Source of the DNA: Myxococcales bacterium
GTDB lineage: Bacteria; Myxococcota_A; UBA9042; UBA3505
DNA length: 64,000 nt
Reading direction: 5' to 3'
Assembly: GCA_002728755.1 (NCBI GenBank)
Contig: PBVT01000083.1
Location: 20,149 to 84,148, forward strand
Below, piece by piece: positions 45,781 through 53,982 of this stretch. The notes under the pieces are model-generated. The model searched no databases, was not told the origin of the DNA, and saw only the letters and a list, made by a program, of their open reading frames with translations. Numbering within the stretch: position 1 is the stretch's first letter; each line of letters opens with the position of its first letter. A program made the translations under genes and the position numbers.

Positions 45781-47016
45781 TTGCTCGAAGAGTCTAACGA
45801 ATTACAGGTAAAGAAGCTGGTCGGCTTATGCGCGCTCGGGTTCTTGACTCTGGCCAGTTATTCGGTGGCAAGGCCGGCGATCGAGTCTCTGTTTCTAGAG
45901 AGTTATACGGAGACAGGTCTGCCCTGGGTGTGGATCGCCGTGGCAGTCACAGCGTTCTTCACGGTCCTCATCTACAACCGCTTTGCATCTCGATTGCCAC
46001 CCATGACCCTATATGGGGCCGCGGTGGCGGCTTCCATCATCGTGCTTGAGATCCTCCTCTTCCTCCGACAGATCGGAGTCCCAGGCAGCAATTTCCTGCT
46101 CTACGTATGGAAGGACATCTATATCGTTATCCTTGTTGAGATCTTCTGGACCTACGCCAATTGCCTTTTCCGTATTCGAACAGCCCGCTGGCTCTATGGT
46201 CTACTCCTGGTGGTCGGGACCGCAGGTAGCATCACAGGGAATCTGGGGGTTGGCTGGATCGCGGACACCTACGGAACCGAATTGGCCCTGTGGACATTAT
46301 TTCCCCTATTGGGTCTGGTCTGGTGGATGAGCCAACGCATGGCACTGGACTTGCCCACCACAGCGAACCCGCCGACCGAGTCCAGGCCCATGGGAGAAGG
46401 TCTACGCGCAGTTCGTGATAGCCGATATTTGATCTACATGGTGCTTCTGATCGCCGTCGTCCAGGTCGTCATCAATCTTATCGATTACCAATACAATAGT
46501 ATGCTTGAGGAGTCCTACCCGGATGTGGACGACCGCACCAAAATGAACGGTAGGATCTACACTTTCATCGATATGGGTAGTCTGGGGCTTCAGTTTCTGA
46601 CGGCCGTGATCTTGACGCGCCTTGGTGTGGGGCGAACACTGCTAGCGATCCCGGCCATGTTGGGCATCGTCGTAGGGGCCTTTGCCGCCTCCCCACGATT
46701 CCTGACAGCGGCCATGGCAAAAATCGGCAGTAAATGCTTCGATTACTCCCTGTTCCGAGCCGCCAAAGAGATCCTGTACATTCCTCTCGGTTACCGCGAA
46801 AAAACCCAGGGGAAAGCGGTCGTCGATATGCTGACCTACCGCGTCGCAAAAGGAACCACATCGATCCTGGTTCTCGGAATACTGGCCCTGGGAAGCAAGG
46901 GAGTTCTCTCGTTCATTTCCATCCTTTGCTTCGTATTGATCGCCGTATGGGTGCTCCTTATTCGCTCCCTGGTGGCGCAATATCGAAAACGAAAGGAAAA
47001 CGCGCCCGCAGAATGA
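45781..47016 (+). CDS. NTP/NDP exchange transporter-like protein (Npt1/Npt2 family)
   Basis: 411 residues from a TTG codon with AAGGTGG about 10 nt upstream. Eleven to twelve transmembrane helices are predicted. Family traits are YSVARPAIESLFLESY near the N-terminus, WKDIYIVILVEIFWTYAN and, most diagnostic, SKCFDYSLFRAAKEILYIPL followed by EKTQGKAVVDMLTYRVAKG. The family exchanges ATP/ADP or other nucleotides in Chlamydia, Rickettsia and plastids; in free-living bacteria the substrate may differ. The protein is slightly short and the basic pore residues of ATP translocases cannot be checked by eye. Only the DUF6884 gene is linked to it. Confidence 0.75.
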   Translation: MLEESNELQVKKLVGLCALGFLTLASYSVARPAIESLFLESYTETGLPWVWIAVAVTAFFTVLIYNRFASRLPPMTLYGAAVAASIIVLEILLFLRQIGVPGSNFLLYVWKDIYIVILVEIFWTYANCLFRIRTARWLYGLLLVVGTAGSITGNLGVGWIADTYGTELALWTLFPLLGLVWWMSQRMALDLPTTANPPTESRPMGEGLRAVRDSRYLIYMVLLIAVVQVVINLIDYQYNSMLEESYPDVDDRTKMNGRIYTFIDMGSLGLQFLTAVILTRLGVGRTLLAIPAMLGIVVGAFAASPRFLTAAMAKIGSKCFDYSLFRAAKEILYIPLGYREKTQGKAVVDMLTYRVAKGTTSILVLGILALGSKGVLSFISILCFVLIAVWVLLIRSLVAQYRKRKENAPAE

Positions 47017-47143
47017 ATCTATCTTTTCCCTGAACCGAGAATTGGAGTACCATATGGACGGTCATCAAATGGGCACCCAGATCGTGTATGAAAAACCTCT
47101 TATTTGGGCTCGATTCTGCACGTCTACACCCCAAGTTTACTGG

Positions 47144-47155
47144 GGGTATCTACCC
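47144..47155. promoter_or_regulatory. Inverted repeat GGGTA-TC-TACCC next to -35 box
   Basis: Perfect 5-bp arms with a 2-nt spacer, 6 bp upstream of a TTGACA. It is well placed for an operator. A second inverted repeat (ACCCCA...TGGGG) overlaps it to the left. Confidence 0.4.
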
Positions 47156-47161
47156 TCTTGA

Positions 47162-47191
47162 TTGACAGGGTTTATACTACTTACTTATGTT
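47162..47191 (+). promoter_or_regulatory. Probable sigma-70 promoter of the Ser-rich lipoprotein gene
   Basis: TTGACA at 47162-47167 and TATGTT at 47186-47191 are 18 bp apart. Transcription would then start near 47198, ahead of the TTG at 47220. The -10 box overlaps the ATG at 47187, which argues against that ATG as the start. Confidence 0.55.
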
Positions 47192-47219
47192 TTCGCACCC
47201 ATTCGGAGAGGACAAATCG

Positions 47220-49217
47220 TTGAAACATCGTATCTGGATTGCCATTTTAACTGTTTTTATTCTGGCTTTTGGCCCATTGGGCTGTGACTTTGAACTTACC
47301 GGCCCGAACCATCCTATAGTGCCTGGTCAAGACTACACTGGTACGCCCCGTGTATTGGCCCTGGATGAGAACAATCTGCAGATTGGCCAGACGTTATACA
47401 TCTACGGCGAAAATTTTCTGCCGCCATCCCAGGGTAAGACCTACCTTGAGTTCAACGGTCATTATGTCTGGACCGACGATAACAACCAGCTGGTGAAAGA
47501 GCAGGTACATGCCTTTACCATCGCTCCCATCTATGACGGACGGTTCACAGAAGACGCCAACCTTGGTTCCGAGGTGCTGCCCAGCGGTACCACCATCTTG
47601 CGATGGAACCGATTTGGCCCATTCCTCGTTCCATTCAACCATGAAGGTCGGCGACCCGGGTCGTTTGAGGGCACCATTCAGGCCGTGAATATTCTTAATG
47701 GTGGTGAAGAGATCCGCGACGAAGAGCCGGAGACATTCTTTATCAATATCGAACAGTCCGTCCTGATTACGCGCCTTGAGCCCGTCGTCAGTTATGCAGA
47801 AAACAACGATCTGATCCTTGCCGAGTGCGGTAGCCCCGCCCTTCGTGTTCATAGTGGCCTTCCCTACGTAATGGAAGTCGAAGCTATCGGCTTCGAACCG
47901 GCCTATTTCATCTATGAACTCTATAATGTGAATGGCTCCAAAGACCTCGTTAAGATCACCCACCAGGCCAGTGGTTCCGTGGACCGAATCGGCGATCCCA
48001 CCTGGTACGAGGACGAGGTCGTAATCTTCAATCCGGTTCTGGAAGATGAGGAATTCTCCATCGCCTCGATCCGCGTAGTGGCTGTGGACGTGAATAACAA
48101 CGCCCATGAAACAGCGCTGCCGGTTCCTGTGGTACGACCTGTCCACTTTGCCTACGATGGAAATCGCGAGCTCGCCGAGTTCTACGAGCCTGTCGTGGTA
48201 CATGGTCCTATCGTAGGTGGAATTGCCACCACGCTTACCTATGCAGAGAGTCATACCGAATCACGGCAGCGCGGCGTTTCGGTATCGATCTCCAAGAGTT
48301 TCACGCAATCCCAGGGCACAGTTCAATCCACGAACTGGTCCGAGGGCGTCAGCCTGAGTAACTCCCAATCCAGCACAAACTCGGTAGGTGTCGCTCATTC
48401 GGAAGGCGAATCCTCCCAGGAAAGTTATGGCACGACCTTCCAATCCAGTGCGAGTGCGAACGTAAACTTCTCTTCCACCGATGGAACCAGCTGGGGCTGG
48501 AATCTGGTGGAAGGCGAATCGTCCGAAGAGTTCAACACAAAAACCGGCGAAGTATTTGGCTCCGTCACCACGGGGCTCTCCACCGAGGTAAGCGGTGAAG
48601 GTTCCATCCCCGGCCTGGCGAAAGTCGGCGGTAAAGTGGGAACATCGGTGGGCGTCACCGGTGGCGCCAAATCGGGCAACTCCACAGGAGAGAAGACCGG
48701 CAATAGCACAAGTCATGGCAGCCATATGGATGGCTCGGCCAGCGAAACGACTGGATATGGTAGCGTCACAACCGACTCGAAGAGTGATAGCCTCTCCGGT
48801 AGCTACGCTTTGACCTCCCAGACATCCATCAACAATACGACCGCTGAGACCCAAGCTAGCAGCGAAAGTCTGACCTATAATATGGGTGGTTCTGAAGGTC
48901 TGACCGAGAACTTTACCAAGGGAAGCTCTGAGACCTGGCAGGAAACCTGGAGTAATACCTCTACGGACCAGAACCTTCTGCAGTTCTCCGGGAAGGTCCC
49001 CAACGGACGCTGCGCGGTTGTATACCGTCAGACGGTCCGCCACGTTCGTAAAGCGCATCTCTATTCCTACAACCTATGTGGGGTTCGCTCTCTCGTAGGT
49101 GAGTTGTTCTTCAACGAATGGAGTTGGTCACCCAATATCGCAATCGGGGACGAATGCGAGTCCGAACTTCCGCCATCCACCCTACCGAAGGCGCAATGTT
49201 TCCAGGCCTGTGACTAG
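47220..49217 (+). CDS. Lipoprotein with long Ser/Thr/Gly-rich alternating domain
   Basis: 665 residues from the TTG at 47220, preceded by GGAGAGG 7 nt upstream and giving the signal MKHRIWIAILTVFILAFGPLGC. Residues ~25-340 are beta-rich (IPT/Ig-like, e.g. LYIYGENFLPPSQGKTYLEF). Residues ~350-580 alternate Ser/Thr/Gly with hydrophobic residues (VSVSISKSFTQSQGTVQST, VSLSNSQSSTNSVGVAHSEG), ending in FSGKVPNGRCAVVYRQTVRHVRKAHLY and a Cys-bearing tail. Alternation of this kind is seen in amphipathic beta-hairpins of aerolysin/ETX-MTX2-type pore formers and in adhesin stalks; KVPNGRCAVVYRQTV resembles the strand after a transmembrane hairpin in the former. This is a suggestion only; no database name can be given. 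Confidence 0.6.
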   Translation: MKHRIWIAILTVFILAFGPLGCDFELTGPNHPIVPGQDYTGTPRVLALDENNLQIGQTLYIYGENFLPPSQGKTYLEFNGHYVWTDDNNQLVKEQVHAFTIAPIYDGRFTEDANLGSEVLPSGTTILRWNRFGPFLVPFNHEGRRPGSFEGTIQAVNILNGGEEIRDEEPETFFINIEQSVLITRLEPVVSYAENNDLILAECGSPALRVHSGLPYVMEVEAIGFEPAYFIYELYNVNGSKDLVKITHQASGSVDRIGDPTWYEDEVVIFNPVLEDEEFSIASIRVVAVDVNNNAHETALPVPVVRPVHFAYDGNRELAEFYEPVVVHGPIVGGIATTLTYAESHTESRQRGVSVSISKSFTQSQGTVQSTNWSEGVSLSNSQSSTNSVGVAHSEGESSQESYGTTFQSSASANVNFSSTDGTSWGWNLVEGESSEEFNTKTGEVFGSVTTGLSTEVSGEGSIPGLAKVGGKVGTSVGVTGGAKSGNSTGEKTGNSTSHGSHMDGSASETTGYGSVTTDSKSDSLSGSYALTSQTSINNTTAETQASSESLTYNMGGSEGLTENFTKGSSETWQETWSNTSTDQNLLQFSGKVPNGRCAVVYRQTVRHVRKAHLYSYNLCGVRSLVGELFFNEWSWSPNIAIGDECESELPPSTLPKAQCFQACD

Positions 49218-49272
49218 CAGTTGTTGACCGTTCCTGGTCGGTAGAAAAAAGCACTCCGGTTGATTGACCTGC

Positions 49273-49290
49273 TCTAATGCGCTCATTAGA
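49273..49290. promoter_or_regulatory. Inverted repeat TCTAATG-CGCT-CATTAGA before Cys-rich lipoprotein
   Basis: Perfect 7-bp arms with a 4-nt spacer, ending 11 bp before the ATG at 49301. It contains the in-frame ATG at 49277, which makes that codon a poor start. An operator or an RNA hairpin at the ribosome binding site is possible. Confidence 0.4.
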
Positions 49291-49300
49291 ATGCGGGTCT

Positions 49301-51181
49301 ATGAAATATGTGCTTTCAAAACATCTGGCTTTTCTTCTCACCCTATTGACCATCGGTTTGTTTTTTGGCTGTGGTCAATCCCCGACTCCGACGGTTGCCT
49401 GTCTTATCAACAGCGACTGTGCCCAGAGCCAGGTCTGTATACAGGGCAAATGCGCGACCGTTAGCCTTTGCCAGGCGCAGGCAGACTGCCCGCCGGGTGA
49501 ATATTGTAACCAGGGATATTGTTCCAATCTGGACGAATTGGATTGCAGTGATGGCAACGACTGTCCGCAGGGTTACCGTTGTCTTAGCAATGGAAGCTGC
49601 CAGGCCGGAGCCGAATGCGAGTTTAATACGGACTGCTGCCCACCGGGCCAACCCACGTGCGGTAAGACCTGCCAGAACTTTGTCTGTGTGGGCACAGAAT
49701 GCAATATTGGCCAACAAGAGCCTTGCCATATCGGCTGCCACGAGGGCACCAAGAACTGTGATAATGGTAACTGGACCACCTGTAGCGCGACTCCGGTGAT
49801 GCCGACCGACATCTGTGATGATCTCATCGACAACGACTGTAATGGCCAAACCGATGAGGGCTGCCCAGAATGTACAGCAGGTGCCACACAGGAATGCTTC
49901 AGTGCGTGTGGTTCTGGAACACAGATATGCGGTGAAGATCTGATATGGGGCGAATGCGATGCCCCCACGGATTGTAACTGCAGCCCCGGGCAGACGACCT
50001 CACGCGAATGTGAACAATGTGGAAATGAAGAAGGGAATTGCGGACCAGGTGAGGTCTGGATCTGGTCGGGGATCTGCCTTAGCCAGGGCGAGTGCGAAGG
50101 AAACGGAGAGGCCGAGACAGAGACCGCCGATTGCGGACGCTGCGGAACCCAGACACGTTCCTGTGGTACGGACTGCATCTGGGGTGAATGGACCGGCTGT
50201 CAGGAAGAAGGAAGTTGTACCCCGGATGATACCGAACAACGAGCGTGCGGAATCTGCGGCGGACAAGTTCGTGTCTGCGGAGAAAATTGCGAATGGGGTG
50301 ATTGGGGGGAATGTGAGGATGGCGGTGGCTGCACCGCGGGTGAAATCCAGACACAAGACTGTGGACTCTGCGGCCAGCGGACCGCCGAATGTGATAATTC
50401 CTGCCAATGGGGCGCCTTTGGTGCCTGTGAAAATGAAGGGGCCTGTTCGCCCGGTATGGTGGATGACCAGCCATGCGGCGCCTGCGGTACCCAGACCCGT
50501 TTCTGTTTAGATAATTGCAGCTGGGGTAATTGGACCGTCTGTGATGAGACCGGCGAGTGTAGCCCGGGAGACAGTGAGACCGACGACTGTGGTCCTCTGA
50601 CCAGTGACGGGATTTGCGAACAAGGCACACGTTTCCGAAGCTGTGAGGGGGCCTGTACATGGTCGCCATGGAGTGATTGCGCGGGAGCAATATTCCCCGA
50701 GCTCTACGACACCTGCGGTAATGGACTGGATGACGACTGCGACGGTACAGCCTTGAATTATCCCGATGAGCACGAACCGAACAACAGCTGTTATGCCTGT
50801 AAATGGCTCGGAGAGGACCCCGAAGAGGTCACCTTGTATGGGACCTTCGACAACGTGGACGATCTTGACGACTACTACTGCTTCAATGGTGACGACAATT
50901 CGCCCCCTGTCTGGTGTCCATGGTGCAATGAAAAGATTCAGATCAGCTTAACGGATCAGCCTGTGGGTATGGACGCCGACCTCAAGCTCTACCAGGGCTA
51001 TGAGAACTGTGTGAACGGTGAGGTCCTGGATGACTCCATCAGTATCGGCACAGATGACGAGAACATCGAATGGGTTGAAACCAACGGAAACGACGACGCC
51101 GTCTATATTATTCGTGTGCAGAGCTGGGAAGACTACAACTGCTACCAGCCATATACTTTGACCATCAACGGGCTTCGCTAG
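49301..51181 (+). CDS. Cys-rich lipoprotein with TSP1-like repeats and PPC-like C-terminus
   Basis: 626 residues from the ATG at 49301 (signal MKYVLSKHLAFLLTLLTIGLFFGC). The first ~170 residues are EGF-like (CLINSDCAQSQVCIQGKC). One DNDCNGQTDEGC unit follows near residue 185. Residues ~200-450 hold about eight units of CGxCGxQTRxCxxxCxWGxWxxC, reminiscent of thrombospondin type 1 in spacing (W-G/S-x-W..C). The end (EPNNSCYACKWLG, DDLDDYYCFNG, YIIRVQSWEDYNCYQPYTLTI) fits a bacterial pre-peptidase C-terminal-like fold with extra cysteines. It is probably a surface adhesin or binding protein. It shares the DNDCDG and TSP-like segments with 38939-40852. The next gene starts 8 bp downstream. Confidence 0.82.
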   Translation: MKYVLSKHLAFLLTLLTIGLFFGCGQSPTPTVACLINSDCAQSQVCIQGKCATVSLCQAQADCPPGEYCNQGYCSNLDELDCSDGNDCPQGYRCLSNGSCQAGAECEFNTDCCPPGQPTCGKTCQNFVCVGTECNIGQQEPCHIGCHEGTKNCDNGNWTTCSATPVMPTDICDDLIDNDCNGQTDEGCPECTAGATQECFSACGSGTQICGEDLIWGECDAPTDCNCSPGQTTSRECEQCGNEEGNCGPGEVWIWSGICLSQGECEGNGEAETETADCGRCGTQTRSCGTDCIWGEWTGCQEEGSCTPDDTEQRACGICGGQVRVCGENCEWGDWGECEDGGGCTAGEIQTQDCGLCGQRTAECDNSCQWGAFGACENEGACSPGMVDDQPCGACGTQTRFCLDNCSWGNWTVCDETGECSPGDSETDDCGPLTSDGICEQGTRFRSCEGACTWSPWSDCAGAIFPELYDTCGNGLDDDCDGTALNYPDEHEPNNSCYACKWLGEDPEEVTLYGTFDNVDDLDDYYCFNGDDNSPPVWCPWCNEKIQISLTDQPVGMDADLKLYQGYENCVNGEVLDDSISIGTDDENIEWVETNGNDDAVYIIRVQSWEDYNCYQPYTLTINGLR

Positions 51182-51188
51182 TCACTTC

Positions 51189-53285
51189 ATGAAACAGTTC
51201 GCATGGTCATGGCTATGCCTCCTTCTTCTCTTCGCTCCAGAGATAGCGAAGAGTCAGGTTTATGAAGACATTGAAGTCACAGTAGCCAAGGCACGGAAGC
51301 AGCCCCCGGCCAAGAGGCGCTCCTCTACCAATATCAAGACCGGTATTCGTGGCGTCACATTCTCCGCTTTTGCGATCTCCCCGGCCGATCCCAACCGCAT
51401 GTTCCTCAGCTCCTGGGATGGTTTCGCCTATTCCAGTGACGATCGAGGACTCACCTGGGGCGAGGGACGCCTGGTCGTAAAGCGGCGAAAATTCTTCGGC
51501 TCCATTCGGCCCAGCCCCATTGGCTCTGGGGCACCGTTTTCTATGGGTAGCACCCTGCAGGCCATGCAAAGGCAGGGGTTTCTCTCCTATAAGCTGAGTA
51601 ACACATTCGCCTTCCCCTACGGCACCACAGGAGAAGCCTATCTGGAGTTCACACCGGATTCCCCCGCCTTCTGGCCAGGGATCTCCCCACCGGGACTGAA
51701 CAACGCGGGCGATATGCGGTTATGGGACCAGAGAGGCGCTTCCCTGGGAGGCGACGATATGGCTCGTCTGGGGGTCGGGTTCAAAACGGGTTCTGCCTGG
51801 CTCGCTCGCGTATTGAAGAAGAAGAAGAAAAAGATCATCCAGATGAATCTGCAATTGGTCTTGAACCTAAAGGGTGTCGAACCGACAGGGATTGAATTTG
51901 TAGCCGCGAACCCGGTGAATCCGAATGAAGCCTTTCTGGCGAGTCAGATGGGGCTCTGGCGAACAAAAGACGGTGGCCTCTCCTGGTTTCTTGTCTTCCC
52001 GGGTACCAATCAGCTCGAACGTCATTCCCATATGGTCACATACCATCCGACCGAACCCAATATGGTGTTTCTAGCAACCGGCCAGGGACTACGTATCTCC
52101 AACGATGGAGGTGAGACCTTTCAACCCATTCGCGGTACCCAATTATCCACGGCCCGAACCCTGTGGATCAGTTTTGCGCCAGGCCGCCCAGAGACGATCT
52201 ATGCGGGTACAACGATCGGCCTGTTTCGAAGTGACGATAATGGAAAGACCTGGCGCTGGATCTATTTCAGTACACTCGATTCCCAGAACCGGGTGACAGG
52301 GATCACAGCCGACGCCGTCGACCCCGACAAGATCACCATCTCCACCTGGGATGGGATCTTTCAGACCGATGATGGTGGGAAGAATTGGCGTCGCTCCGGT
52401 GGGCTATTATTCACCGGTGTTCCTATATTACGATTCGCGGGAGATCCACACGACTCGGACCATATGGTCTGTCTAACCTGGCGCCAGGTCTGGGAAACCT
52501 ACGATCGAGGAAAAACCTGGAGCATCGTATACCTCAATGACTCTGAGTGGTCGCCGCGACACCTGGTCTTTGATCCCCATGACACGTCCGTGGTCTGGGT
52601 CCTGACCTCTGCCGAGTTGATACGTCTAACCCCGTACAGAGAGAAGAATTTCCCGGATATCGGGTTCCAGAAATACCAGGAACGCGTGCGAGTGGAACCC
52701 AATCTATCGGAGACCATTGACGCAAGCCTTCGAGCATATGGCGTACACCGGGGGGAACGGTCCGCACAGCGAACTCTGGCGCGATACGACCAATTACTCC
52801 CCATCGCGAATCTTGCATTTGGCTATATGTATATGGACGCCAACGCACTCCTATATGCCGTCTACCGGGACATCAATGTAGGCCATAAAGACTACTATGA
52901 GACTCGAGGGGGGCTACCAGCCGGTGTTTCGGCTACCGGTAACGCCGCCTTCGACCGATATAATTCGATCCACAACGGCTATATTTATCTCTCCCTGCGA
53001 TGGCGACTCCCCCAGCTTATCTTCAACCATGAAGAAGCACCATTTGGACGCGTCTTCAACGACGCCAACTATGCCTATAGGTATCTGAAGGGAGAGATCT
53101 CCCGATTATTTGAGGAACGAAGACGCGTTCTTCTTCGTTTCCTGACCGAACCACCAAAGACCCAACGTGGGCGAATCCTTCTGAGTCTGCGACTCCAGGA
53201 GCTCACTGCGCATCTAAACGCCCATTCCAATGGGCAATGGGATGAGGCCGTTCAATGGGTCGAACAACAAATCATGGACTACTGA
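51189..53285 (+). CDS. Exported Asp-box beta-propeller protein with novel C-terminal domain
   Basis: 698 residues with signal MKQFAWSWLCLLLLFAPEIAKSQ. Six Asp-box motifs (SxDxGxTW) lie at about residues 82 (SSDDRGLTW), 260, 304 (SNDGGETF), 348 (SDDNGKTW), 394 (TDDGGKNW) and 438 (YDRGKTW), giving a six-bladed propeller of the sialidase/sortilin/YCF48 class. A poly-Lys segment (KKKKKK near 215) interrupts the first part. The C-terminal ~105 residues (YLSLRWRLPQLIFNHEE...RLFEERRRVLL...LSLRLQELTAHL) form a helical domain that is repeated in the next gene. No catalytic residues of sialidases can be named. The protein is 8 bp downstream of the Cys-rich lipoprotein and 13 bp upstream of the small protein. 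Confidence 0.8.
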   Translation: MKQFAWSWLCLLLLFAPEIAKSQVYEDIEVTVAKARKQPPAKRRSSTNIKTGIRGVTFSAFAISPADPNRMFLSSWDGFAYSSDDRGLTWGEGRLVVKRRKFFGSIRPSPIGSGAPFSMGSTLQAMQRQGFLSYKLSNTFAFPYGTTGEAYLEFTPDSPAFWPGISPPGLNNAGDMRLWDQRGASLGGDDMARLGVGFKTGSAWLARVLKKKKKKIIQMNLQLVLNLKGVEPTGIEFVAANPVNPNEAFLASQMGLWRTKDGGLSWFLVFPGTNQLERHSHMVTYHPTEPNMVFLATGQGLRISNDGGETFQPIRGTQLSTARTLWISFAPGRPETIYAGTTIGLFRSDDNGKTWRWIYFSTLDSQNRVTGITADAVDPDKITISTWDGIFQTDDGGKNWRRSGGLLFTGVPILRFAGDPHDSDHMVCLTWRQVWETYDRGKTWSIVYLNDSEWSPRHLVFDPHDTSVVWVLTSAELIRLTPYREKNFPDIGFQKYQERVRVEPNLSETIDASLRAYGVHRGERSAQRTLARYDQLLPIANLAFGYMYMDANALLYAVYRDINVGHKDYYETRGGLPAGVSATGNAAFDRYNSIHNGYIYLSLRWRLPQLIFNHEEAPFGRVFNDANYAYRYLKGEISRLFEERRRVLLRFLTEPPKTQRGRILLSLRLQELTAHLNAHSNGQWDEAVQWVEQQIMDY

Positions 53286-53298
53286 TGGAGGTACCCTC

Positions 53299-53913
53299 AT
53301 GTTCCGTTCTCTTTTCTTCCTTCCCCTTCTGCTCTTCCTCTTACCCACAACGCTCCTTGCACAATCGAGCATGGATCAGAAACTCAAACGACTGAAGATG
53401 GAACCAAATGTTCGCGAGGTTCAAGAAGCGTCTCTTCGCTATTTCAAGGTCAATCGGCAACAGGTCAATTCCATGCGAACACGTGCGGGAAGCAAAGCCC
53501 TGGCACCGGTCGTAGAATTCTCCGGTGGGTTCACCCGTTCGGAACTGGACGAGACCAGCATCCTGGACGAATACAGCAAGACCATTCCCTGGGTCCTCCG
53601 TGGCTCCGGTGGGAACGCGCTGGATATTCGAGGCAAGTTCACGTGGAACCTCCCCCAACTGGTCTTCAATCCAGAGGAGCTCGACGTTGCTTCTCTCGCG
53701 GGCCTCGTCGAGGGGCTCCTCAAAGAATCCACCCGAATCTACTTCATGCGCAGACGCTTGCAGGTCGACATGATCCTGAGTCCACCCACCGACCAGGCGA
53801 CTCTTCTCAGTAAACAACTGCGTATCGAAGAGCTTACCGGTTTGATGGACGCCATGACCGGCGGTTGGTTCGGCCGTGAGATGGAACGTAGATTCGGCGG
53901 CGGTACCCGGTAG
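53299..53913 (+). CDS. Small exported protein sharing the C-terminal domain of the propeller protein
   Basis: 204 residues from the ATG at 53299 (GGAGG 9 nt upstream; the longer frame overlaps the gene before). Signal MFRSLFFLPLLLFLLPTTLLAQ. The first part (YFKVNRQQVNSMRTRAG) is also similar in tone to the previous protein's NYxx region. From residue ~104 to ~197 it aligns with the end of 51189-53285: FTWNLPQLVFNPEE, LLKESTRIYFMRRRLQVD, PPTDQATLLSKQLRIEELTGLMDAM against the equivalents RWRLPQLIFNHEE, RLFEERRRVLL, PPKTQRGRILLSLRLQELTAHL. The two are thus likely to act together in one complex. Family name unknown. It is the last gene of this plus-strand run. Confidence 0.75.
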   Translation: MFRSLFFLPLLLFLLPTTLLAQSSMDQKLKRLKMEPNVREVQEASLRYFKVNRQQVNSMRTRAGSKALAPVVEFSGGFTRSELDETSILDEYSKTIPWVLRGSGGNALDIRGKFTWNLPQLVFNPEELDVASLAGLVEGLLKESTRIYFMRRRLQVDMILSPPTDQATLLSKQLRIEELTGLMDAMTGGWFGREMERRFGGGTR

Positions 53914-53948
53914 TTTCGGAAGAGCTCTGATCCCCGATTCTGGAACGC

Positions 53949-53967
53949 GCGGAGCCTGTACCTCCGC
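53949..53967. terminator. Weak hairpin between convergent genes
   Basis: GCGGAG / CTCCGC with a 7-nt loop, between the exported protein and the diguanylate cyclase genes. No T-tract follows, so it is only a possible terminator. Confidence 0.3.
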
Positions 53968-53982
53968 TCCGACGCCCTCCCC

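Noticed and set aside
47187..47219. ATG at 47187 as start of the Ser-rich lipoprotein
   Set aside because: It overlaps the -10 box and would add 11 residues before a normal lipoprotein signal; the TTG at 47220 has a better ribosome binding site.
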